DNA from: a bacterium
GTDB taxonomy: Bacteria; Krumholzibacteriota; Krumholzibacteriia; LZORAL124-64-63
Direction: 5' to 3'
Length of the DNA stretch: 57,428 nucleotides
Assembly: GCA_020440705.1 (NCBI GenBank)
Contig: JAGRNP010000009.1
Span: 1,409 to 58,836, forward strand
Numbering within the stretch: position 1 is the stretch's first letter; each line of letters opens with the position of its first letter. Position numbers and translations under genes: made by a program. Of the stretch, positions 32,709-39,892 are shown one piece after another. The notes under the pieces are model-generated. The model saw only the letters and a program-made list of their open reading frames with translations, was not told where the DNA came from and ran no database searches.

Positions 32709-35435
32709 TCAGGGGGCCGCCGCGAGTTCACGGATCACGCGGACGAGGTCGTCGAAGTCGAAGGGCTTGTTCACGACCTGCCATCCGCCCGGGGGCATCT
32801 CGTTGCCGATGACCCGGTCCCGATCATAACCCGTCAGGAGGACGAAGGGGAGTCCGGGTTCGAGGCGGCGCGCCTCCTGCAGGAGCTCGACCCCGCCCAT
32901 GCGGGGCATCACCACGTCGGTCACGACGAGGTCGACCCTCAGGCCCGAGCCGCCCAGGACCTCCAGGGCGTGGCGGCCGTCGTCGGCCTCGAGGACCCGG
33001 AATCCGCGGGCGATGAGCACGTCGCGCGTCACCTCGCGCACGTCGCGGTTGTCGTCGACCACCAGCACCGTCAGGCCGTCGCCGGACTCCGCCGGGCCGC
33101 TCCGACGCACTGCCGGGGCCTTGCCGCAGCGCACGCGCGGCAGGTAGACGCTGACCGTGGTGCCCGCGCCCTCGGCGCTGTCCACGTCGATGACGCCCCC
33201 GTGCGACGTGACGGCCCCGTACACGGTGGCCAGGCCCATGCCCGTGCCCTTGCCCACCTCCTTGGTGGTGAAGAAGGGCTCGAAGACCTTCCCCTGCACC
33301 TCGGCCGACATGCCGCTGCCGTTGTCCGCGACGCTCAGGCGCACGAACGCGTCGGTCCCCACGTCCGGATGGCGCTCGCGGAATCCGGCGTCGGCGTCGT
33401 AGGCCTCGAGCCGGCACTCGATGCGGGGCTGCGCCGCCCCGCCCACCGCGTCGACCGCGTTCTGCACCAGGTTCAGGAGCACCTGCTGCAGCTGCGTCAT
33501 GTCCGCCGCCACGCACAGCTCGTGCCCCGGCGAGGCCAGGTGCCGCTCGATGTTGCCCGGAATGAGCGTCTCGGCAAGCCGGAAGGCCTCGCCCAGGAAG
33601 CGATCGATGTCGAGATCGCGCATGTCCAGGTCGCCCTTGCGCGCGAACGTGAGCAGCTGCCGGACCGTCTCGGAGGCCCGGTCGCCGAGCGTGGCGATGT
33701 GCCCGAGCAGCTCGCGGACCCGGGTCGGGTCGTGGGCCTCCTCCTGCGCGAGGAAGACGTTGCCCGCGATCGCGGCCAGCACGTTGTTGAAGTCGTGGGC
33801 GATGCCGCCGACCAGCGTGCCCACGGCCTCCATCTTCTGCGAATGCCGCAGCTGCTTCTCCAGCTCGATCCGGTCGGTCTGGTCCTGGACGACGCCCAGC
33901 ACGTGGCGTTCGCCGCCCGCCCCGGACACCGCCGACGACGAGATGCTCACGTGCCGCAGAGAGCCGTCGCGGGCGACGATGCGCGACGCGCGCCCGCGGA
34001 TGACCGCGCCGTCGACGACCTCGTTCATGACCCGATGGGCCGCTTCGCGCGCCTCGTCGTCCGGATAGAGGGCCTCCAGCCAGCCGAGCCGGTTGATCTC
34101 CTCCATGGTGTAGCCCGTGATCTCGATCATGCGGCGGTTCCAGGACAGGAACTCGGCGAACCGGTCGCCGCCGGCCCGCCGCCATACGACGACACCCTCG
34201 GACGCCCGCTCGAGGAGCTCCTCGCGCACCTCGATCTCACGCCGCGCGGCCGCCTCGGCCTTGTCCAGCTCGGTGATGTCCCGCATGAGCGCCACCACCG
34301 CCGGCTGCCCGGCGGAGTTCTCGACGAGGGAGGTCGAGATGAGCAGGGTCCGCGGCTCGCCGGCGCGGTTGGTGACGACCCAGCGCTCGTCGACGAGGTT
34401 GTCGCCGGTGCGCATGCGCCCCATGCGGGCCGCGGCCCGCTCCTGCAGGGCCGGATCCGGATACATGGTCTGGTACCAGCCGGAGCGGTTGATCTGCTCC
34501 ATGGTGTAGCCGGTGATCTCGGTCATGCGGTCGTTCCACAGGGAGAAGCGCACGAAGGGGAACTCGGCGCAGTCCTCGCACACGGAGATGCCCTCCGAGG
34601 CGCTCACGAAGAGCTGCTGCAGGAACTGGGTGCTGCGCCGGTCGCGCTCCTGGGCCTGCTTGAGGGCCGAGATGTCGACGTGGGTGCCGACGAGGCGGGT
34701 CGCGCCCGCACCGGGGCGGCGCGCGACCTTGAGGGCCCGCGACAGGACGAGGACCTCGTGGCCGTCCCGGTGCCGCATGCGCATCTCGACCTCGAACGAA
34801 TCGCGGCGGTCGGCGAGGTAGTCCCGCACCCGGGCCAGGACCATGTCGCGGTCGTCCGCGTGCACGAGGCGCGACCAGGTGTCGAGCGTGGCCGGCAGTT
34901 CGCCCGGTGCGTAGCCCAGCATCTCCTGCCAACGCGGCGAGTAGTAGACCTCGTCGGTCTCGAGATTCCAGTCCCACAGGCCGTCGTTGGCCCCGGCCAT
35001 GGCCAGCTTGAACCGCTCCTCGCTGTCCTCGAGGGCCCGGGCCGACTCGAACGACGCGGTGATGTCGTCGTAGGTGCCGAGTATGCCGATCGTCCGGCCG
35101 GACGCGTCGCGCAGGGGGACCTTGGAGGTGCGCAGCCAGATCGTCTGGCCGTCGGGGGTGGTCTGGGGCTCGACGAAGCCGATGCGTTCGCGGCCCGACT
35201 CCATCACGGCGCGGTCGTCGGCGCGGTAGCGTTCGGCGTGGTCGCGCCAGCTGAGGTCGAAGTCGATGCGGCCGATCAGTCCGGCCGGCGACTCGAGGCC
35301 GGCGTCCCGGGCGAAGAGGGAGTTCGCGCCGAGATAGCGGCTCTCCCGGTCCTTCCAGAAGATCCGGATGGGGGCCGACTCGATGATCGTGTGCAGCAGA
35401 TGGCTGGTTTCGAAGGGAGACGGATGATCGTGCAT
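32709..35435 (-). CDS. Cytosolic multi-PAS hybrid sensor histidine kinase
   Basis: 908-aa soluble sensor without membrane helices. Four PAS/PAC domains span roughly 10-130, 138-262, 275-390 and 400-525 (WDWNLETDEVYYSPRWQEML and two near-identical EITGYTMEQINR/EITGYTMEEINR segments). HisKA follows with phospho-acceptor His547 in GGIAHDFNNVL, then HATPase_c (QVLLNLVQNAVDAVGG, VADNGSGM, GKGTGMGLATVYG). A C-terminal receiver domain has Asp840 in VVTDVVMPRMGG and Lys in VNKPFDF. The signal is presumably intracellular redox, oxygen or a small ligand. It is followed by an uncharacterised gene and no output regulator, so the partner is elsewhere. Confidence 0.93.
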   Translation of the reverse strand: MHDHPSPFETSHLLHTIIESAPIRIFWKDRESRYLGANSLFARDAGLESPAGLIGRIDFDLSWRDHAERYRADDRAVMESGRERIGFVEPQTTPDGQTIWLRTSKVPLRDASGRTIGILGTYDDITASFESARALEDSEERFKLAMAGANDGLWDWNLETDEVYYSPRWQEMLGYAPGELPATLDTWSRLVHADDRDMVLARVRDYLADRRDSFEVEMRMRHRDGHEVLVLSRALKVARRPGAGATRLVGTHVDISALKQAQERDRRSTQFLQQLFVSASEGISVCEDCAEFPFVRFSLWNDRMTEITGYTMEQINRSGWYQTMYPDPALQERAAARMGRMRTGDNLVDERWVVTNRAGEPRTLLISTSLVENSAGQPAVVALMRDITELDKAEAAARREIEVREELLERASEGVVVWRRAGGDRFAEFLSWNRRMIEITGYTMEEINRLGWLEALYPDDEAREAAHRVMNEVVDGAVIRGRASRIVARDGSLRHVSISSSAVSGAGGERHVLGVVQDQTDRIELEKQLRHSQKMEAVGTLVGGIAHDFNNVLAAIAGNVFLAQEEAHDPTRVRELLGHIATLGDRASETVRQLLTFARKGDLDMRDLDIDRFLGEAFRLAETLIPGNIERHLASPGHELCVAADMTQLQQVLLNLVQNAVDAVGGAAQPRIECRLEAYDADAGFRERHPDVGTDAFVRLSVADNGSGMSAEVQGKVFEPFFTTKEVGKGTGMGLATVYGAVTSHGGVIDVDSAEGAGTTVSVYLPRVRCGKAPAVRRSGPAESGDGLTVLVVDDNRDVREVTRDVLIARGFRVLEADDGRHALEVLGGSGLRVDLVVTDVVMPRMGGVELLQEARRLEPGLPFVLLTGYDRDRVIGNEMPPGGWQVVNKPFDFDDLVRVIRELAAAP

Positions 35436-35534
35436 GGTCCTCCATCCGGTTCGCCGGTGGCGACGACCGAAAGCACCCCCGGGACGTGGGAGGACTCTAA
35501 GGCATGGGACGGCCGGCGTCCAGTTCCCGCCGGA

Positions 35535-36839
35535 TCAGTTGATGTAGCCCAGCGAACGCAGCTGCCGGCGGATCTCCTCGTCGACGCCGGGATCGCGCTC
35601 GCCGTCCGGACCGTCGGCGGGGCGGAGGCCCTGGTACGAGGGCACGCGCTGCTCCTCGAGCCGGGCCACGCGGCGGCGGCCCGCGTCCGTGAGGCTCTCG
35701 GCCAGGATGCGGCCGGGCATGTCCGCGGCCGGCGGCAGCCCCAGCAGGGCGAGCATGGTCGGGCACACGTCGAGCAGGTCGAGATGGCCGAATCCGGACC
35801 CGGCCTCGTACAGGGGACTGCGCACGAGGAACACCCCCCACTCGCTGTGCTCCTCGGTGCCCTTCAGGCCGTTCCGACGCGGACCGTAGAAGCCGTGGTC
35901 CGACACGACCACCGCCTGGCGCGTGGGCGGGAACCAGCCGAGCACCTCGCCCATCACCTCGTCGGCCCATTCATAGTAGCGTTCGACGACGCCGCCGAAG
36001 GCCGCGATCTCCTCCGGCTCCGGCGCCCGCCGCAGGTTGTCCGGCTTGAGGAACTCGTAGAAGTGGTGGCTGATCATGTCGGGGCCGCGGAGGTAGAAGA
36101 AGAACAGGTCGTAGTCGCCGTCGCGGGCCAGCATGCGGCTCACCGCGAGGTAGCCCAGATCGGCGGCCAGGATGTCGCGCAGCTTGCGGATGTCCTCGGG
36201 GTACTTCGCTTCGAGCGCGGCGACGTCGCCCTCGACGAAGCGGCCGAGCTGCGCCGCCGTCAGCGCATCGGGATCGACCCGCAGCGCGCCGACCACCGCC
36301 GACAGGGAATCGGGGGAGGCGAGGTTGGCCAGGGGCTTGTCGCGCCCGTGCCCGTAGGGCAGGTAGTCGCTCACCATGACGCCGTCGATGGGCCGGGCGG
36401 GGTAGGTCGTCCACATGCCCGACACGGCCGTGGACAGGCCGGCGGCGGTGAGGATGTCCCAGATCGCCGGGGCGTACCAGGCGCTGCTGTTGACCGGTTT
36501 CTGGTCCGAGCCCCGCACGAAGTTGTCGATGCCGTGCACCTCGGGCCTGACGCCCGTGCAGATGCTCGCCCAGAGCAGCGGCGACTTCTCGAGGGGATAG
36601 AAGGTCTTCATGCGGCCCGAGGCCGACTCGGCCATGAAGCGCTGCAGGTGGGGCAGCCGTCCGGCCTCGACCATGGGCCGCCACAGGGCCCAGTCGGCCG
36701 AATCGACGCCAATGACCACGAGCTTGCGCGCCTCGGGATCCGGCGCGCTCTCGCCGCCGCAGCCCGACCACGCCCCCGCCATCGCGGCCAGCAGCACGGC
36801 GGCCGCGGCCTTCCTCCCCATCGTTCCCCACGCCGACAT
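35535..36839 (-). CDS. AlkP-superfamily phosphohydrolase lipoprotein (phosphodiesterase/pyrophosphatase type)
   Basis: 434-aa enzyme of the alkaline phosphatase/nucleotide pyrophosphatase superfamily, of the predicted phosphohydrolase/phosphomutase type (COG3379-like). Signal with lipobox WSGC (Cys27). Metal ligand region VVIGVDSADW (Asp46), nucleophile region KSPLLWASICTG (85-96) with a Ser where related enzymes have Ser/Thr, and the metal-binding VVVSDHGFYGPR. ATG 36839 is chosen because GGAAGG lies 6 nt upstream; the ATG at 36845 is inside that site. The C-terminus EEIRRQLRSLGYIN shares its pattern with the small protein two genes upstream. Last gene of a five-gene operon. Confidence 0.85.
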   Translation of the reverse strand: MSAWGTMGRKAAAAVLLAAMAGAWSGCGGESAPDPEARKLVVIGVDSADWALWRPMVEAGRLPHLQRFMAESASGRMKTFYPLEKSPLLWASICTGVRPEVHGIDNFVRGSDQKPVNSSAWYAPAIWDILTAAGLSTAVSGMWTTYPARPIDGVMVSDYLPYGHGRDKPLANLASPDSLSAVVGALRVDPDALTAAQLGRFVEGDVAALEAKYPEDIRKLRDILAADLGYLAVSRMLARDGDYDLFFFYLRGPDMISHHFYEFLKPDNLRRAPEPEEIAAFGGVVERYYEWADEVMGEVLGWFPPTRQAVVVSDHGFYGPRRNGLKGTEEHSEWGVFLVRSPLYEAGSGFGHLDLLDVCPTMLALLGLPPAADMPGRILAESLTDAGRRRVARLEEQRVPSYQGLRPADGPDGERDPGVDEEIRRQLRSLGYIN

Positions 36840-36866
36840 GGTCATCCTTCCGGTCTGGAGGGGCGG

Positions 36867-37688
36867 CTACAGCGAGACCCGCAGCAGGTCCTTCAGCGCC
36901 AGGCCGCCCACGAGCGAGAAGATCATGAACGCCACGAGCCACGGCAGGCCCACGCCCAGGTAGGCCACTTCGCGTGTGGGCAGGAGCAGCGTCGCGTCGG
37001 CCACCGGGCCGCCGGACGGCAGCACGGGTGCCCCGGGAAAGAGCAGGCCGTGCAGCCAGTCGCTCCGGCTCGACTCGCCCACCGGCCGCAGCCCCCCGCC
37101 CACCGGCAACGTGCGGCCCACGAGTTCGGCATCGCCGCGCCGCACCACCAGGGGCAGGTCGCCCTCCCGGTCGACCCGCAGCCGCCAGGCGAGTTCGCCC
37201 GCCCCGTGGTCGCGCACCGGGCCGGCCGTCACCGTGACCCCCTCCGGCACGTCGAGGCGCACGTCCGCCAGGTCGGCCGCCGCGCCGTCGGCCAGGGTGA
37301 CCGTGAACACGGTCTCCTCGCCGGGTGCCAGCGGCCGGTGGCTGTAGCGCGCGTCGAGCTGGCCGAGGGTGAGCAGCATCGGGATCGTCAGGGCCACCAG
37401 GGCGGGCAGCGTCAGCGAGAGGTAGCGCAGGTTCGCCCGCGCCAGGTCGCCCTGGATGCGGGCCACGACGCGCAGGTGGTCCGGGTACAGACCCATCTCG
37501 TAGATGTGGCCGAACAGCCGGTCGCGGACGCGTTCGAGGGTGCGCTGGGGCGTGACCGCCTTGAAGAGCAGCAGCGCCCAGACGGCCGTCAGCACGGACA
37601 CCACGGCCAGGGCCACGGCGGGACGTCCGGCCAGGGGGCCGATCACGAGATCGAACAGGCGGGTCATGGCTGTATTGAGGGCACCCAT
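36867..37688 (-). CDS. Membrane protein with three helices and an extracytoplasmic beta domain
   Basis: 273-aa protein without a recognised family. Helix 1 is about 17-43 (RPAVALAVVSVLTAVWALLL), followed by a basic/amphipathic cytoplasmic stretch (TPQRTLERVRDRLFGHIYEM) and helix 2 (LRYLSLTLPALVALTIPMLL). An extracytoplasmic region of about 130 residues (APGEETVFTVTLADG, DVRLDVPEGVTV) looks beta-sandwich-like, and helix 3 is near the C-terminus (LGVGLPWLVAFMIFSLVGGL). TM-coiled region-TM-insert-TM recalls the Oxa1/EMC3/DUF106 core, but this is a weak topological analogy. It lies 6 bp downstream of the ribbon-helix-helix gene and 27 bp upstream of the AlkP lipoprotein gene. Confidence 0.75.
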   Translation of the reverse strand: MGALNTAMTRLFDLVIGPLAGRPAVALAVVSVLTAVWALLLFKAVTPQRTLERVRDRLFGHIYEMGLYPDHLRVVARIQGDLARANLRYLSLTLPALVALTIPMLLTLGQLDARYSHRPLAPGEETVFTVTLADGAAADLADVRLDVPEGVTVTAGPVRDHGAGELAWRLRVDREGDLPLVVRRGDAELVGRTLPVGGGLRPVGESSRSDWLHGLLFPGAPVLPSGGPVADATLLLPTREVAYLGVGLPWLVAFMIFSLVGGLALKDLLRVSL

Positions 37689-37694
37689 GTCGTC

Positions 37695-37895
37695 CTACGA
37701 GATGTAGCCGAGGCCCTGCATGCGTTTGCGGATCTCCTCTTCGGAGTCGCCGCCCTCCTCGAACTTGCCGATCTCCCGCTCGAGCACGTGCTGCACGAAC
37801 TCCTCGGTGCTGCTGTAGCCGGCGATGCGCGCCGCGCGCTCCACCTTGGCCAGCAGGTCCTTGTCGATCTTGATCTTGTTTCCGCCGCCGAACAT
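37695..37895 (-). CDS. Ribbon-helix-helix-like small protein with LGYI tail
   Basis: 66-aa protein. Residues 7-42 fit a MetJ/Arc-type ribbon-helix-helix: strand KIKIDKDL, helix DLLAKVERAARIAGY, turn SST, helix EEFVQHVLEREI. After an acidic linker the tail is EEEIRKRMQGLGYIS. The same EEIR...LGYI pattern ends the AlkP lipoprotein of the operon. It may be a DNA-binding autoregulator or a dimerising adaptor whose tail is a docking peptide. A GGAGG ribosome site precedes ATG 37895. It is short but clearly genic given its position between co-oriented genes (44-bp and 6-bp gaps). Confidence 0.8.
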   Translation of the reverse strand: MFGGGNKIKIDKDLLAKVERAARIAGYSSTEEFVQHVLEREIGKFEEGGDSEEEIRKRMQGLGYIS

Positions 37896-37939
37896 CGCGG
37901 CACCTCCTTCGCTGGTCCGGCCCGACGGCCGGACGCGTC

Positions 37940-39892
37940 CTAGCGCGGGCTGAACAGGTCGCCGCCCACCATTTCCGGGGGCACCGGCACCCCGAAGAGC
38001 TTCAGGATCGTGGGCGCCATGTCGACCAGCGCCGGCTCCGACCGCGCGATGGGCCGGTTCGCCAGCAGCACGCCGGGCACCTCGTCCGCGGCGATGCAGT
38101 GGTCGCCGCTCCACTTGAGCATGTTGTCCTCGAACACCGTGGGCATGATGCGGCCGAGGGCCGACTCGTTGCTGCCCCGCCAGCCGGCGTAGTAGCCCAC
38201 GACCATGTCGGGACCGGCGTTGCGCAGGTCCCCATGATACACCTCGTCGGCCAGGTCGGCCCGCTTGACGGCGCGGCGGCCGTCCAGCGGATCGACCACC
38301 GCCTCGAGCTTCGCCTTGATCTCGGCGAGCAGCGCGCGGCGGGCCTCCTCGCCCTGCACCGAGCCCTGCTGCTCGCGCCCGGCCAGGTTCACGTACAGGC
38401 CGTTGATGCCGATGGCGTAGGCTTTCGTGCGCCACCAGTCGACCCCGTTCAGCATCTGCACGTCGCCCGGGGCGACGCCTTCCTGCAGCGCCAGGTAGCC
38501 GTTCTCGTAGAGCCAGGTGTTCAGGTGGAAGGCCCGGTTCCACGGCGCGAAGCCGTGGTCGGACATGATCATCACCGTGGCGTCGGGCCCGGCCTTGGCC
38601 ATGGCCAGGCCCAGCGCCGCGTCGAGTTCCTCGTACACGTGGCGGATGCGCAGCGCATGGGCCGGGTCGGCGTCGGCGTGGGTGGGCGACGCCGCGTCCA
38701 TGTTGCGCCACATCATGTGGCAGGTCTGGTCGGGCGAGTTGAAGTAGAAGAAGAGCAGGCCGCTGTCGAGGGCGGCGAAGCGGTCGAGTTCGGCCCCGAG
38801 CTGGGCCAGGCGCTCGTGAAGCACCAGACCGCTCTGCTGCACGTAGCCCTCGTCGTCGAAGAAGCCGTTCTCCAGGGCGCTCGTGTCGTCGGGCAGGCCC
38901 TGCGTGTAGAAGAGGCCCGTGTCGTCGGCGATCTCGCGGCTGTAGCTCTCCGGGGTCGAGATGGGCATGGCCGGCTCGACCGGATCGATCTGCACCGGCG
39001 TCACGTAGAGGCGCAGGTGCGGCGCGGCCTCGATCAGGTAGAAGCGGCAGATGCCGCGCACGCCCTTCAGCAGCGGGATCATCTCGAACTCGACCGTGAC
39101 CCAGTCGCTCCACTCGCCCTCGTTGAGCACGACCTCGGCGTCCCCCACGCTGAGCCACACCGCGCGGGTGCTCCGGTCGACCCGGCCCGTGACGTCGACC
39201 TTCGCCTCGGGGTCGCCGTCGCGGTAGCTGTTGGGCGGGCCGAGCAGGTCGGCCACGAAGCGTCCCTTCTCCAGATACACCGAGACGACGCGCCCGCCGC
39301 CCAGGTCGCGGTTCACCGGCGGGTCGTCGGTGATCATGGTCGAGATGCCGTAGTTGCCGGTGATGTCGGGCGTGCCCATGCCCGACAGCGAGCGCGCCTC
39401 GCACTCGACCGGCGGGAAGTTGCTCGGCACCTTGAAGATGGTCACGTCGACGCCGGCATCGCTGAGCAGCTCCCAGAAGGCCGTCCCCTTGCGGAGGTTG
39501 CGCACCTCGGCGCTCCCGCGCGGCAGCTTCCAGTCGCCCAGCCGCCAGAAGCGCGTCGGCCCCTTGGCCTCGCTGGCCGAGAAGAACGGCAGCAGGGTCT
39601 GCGGATCGCGGTGGATGAAGTCGAAGATGCCGTGGCCGCCCGGATCGCGGCCGGTGATGAAGTTCGACCACGCCACCGGCGACTGCGGCGGCGTCGAGGT
39701 GGCGAAGGGCGTCACGGCCCCCCCGCCCTTCACGAAGCGGTCGAAGTTGGGCATGGCCCCCTCGTCGCGGAACCGCTGCAGCAGCACCGGGTCCATGCCG
39801 TCGAAGCCGATGACCAGGACCTTGGGACCGTCGGCGGCGGTCGCGACGCCGGCGACGACGGCCAGCAGCAGGATCAGCAGCGCGCGCTTCAC
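37940..39892 (-). CDS. Secreted AlkP-superfamily phosphohydrolase/phosphomutase-like enzyme
   Basis: 650-aa member of the same COG3379-like group, with a signal peptide (MKRALLILLLAVVAGVATAA). Active-site patterns: VIGFDGMDP (Asp31), QSPVAWSNFITGRDPGGHGI (70-89; Ser nucleophile candidates 71 and 76), DHGFAPWNRAFHLNTWLYEN, WSGDHCIA and DMAPTILKLFG. A beta-rich insertion (about 150-330) separates the first motif group from the DHGF motif. It begins with GTG 39892, which overlaps the stop of the upstream paralogue (GTGA), so the two are co-translated. Substrate unknown; a surface sugar- or lipid-phosphate ester is plausible. Confidence 0.87.
   Translation of the reverse strand: MKRALLILLLAVVAGVATAADGPKVLVIGFDGMDPVLLQRFRDEGAMPNFDRFVKGGGAVTPFATSTPPQSPVAWSNFITGRDPGGHGIFDFIHRDPQTLLPFFSASEAKGPTRFWRLGDWKLPRGSAEVRNLRKGTAFWELLSDAGVDVTIFKVPSNFPPVECEARSLSGMGTPDITGNYGISTMITDDPPVNRDLGGGRVVSVYLEKGRFVADLLGPPNSYRDGDPEAKVDVTGRVDRSTRAVWLSVGDAEVVLNEGEWSDWVTVEFEMIPLLKGVRGICRFYLIEAAPHLRLYVTPVQIDPVEPAMPISTPESYSREIADDTGLFYTQGLPDDTSALENGFFDDEGYVQQSGLVLHERLAQLGAELDRFAALDSGLLFFYFNSPDQTCHMMWRNMDAASPTHADADPAHALRIRHVYEELDAALGLAMAKAGPDATVMIMSDHGFAPWNRAFHLNTWLYENGYLALQEGVAPGDVQMLNGVDWWRTKAYAIGINGLYVNLAGREQQGSVQGEEARRALLAEIKAKLEAVVDPLDGRRAVKRADLADEVYHGDLRNAGPDMVVGYYAGWRGSNESALGRIMPTVFEDNMLKWSGDHCIAADEVPGVLLANRPIARSEPALVDMAPTILKLFGVPVPPEMVGGDLFSPR

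Noticed and set aside
32970-37943. A 1657-codon plus-strand open frame
   Set aside because: It lies antisense to the hybrid kinase and AlkP operon, which have clear family motifs; its translation is compositionally biased and matches no family.
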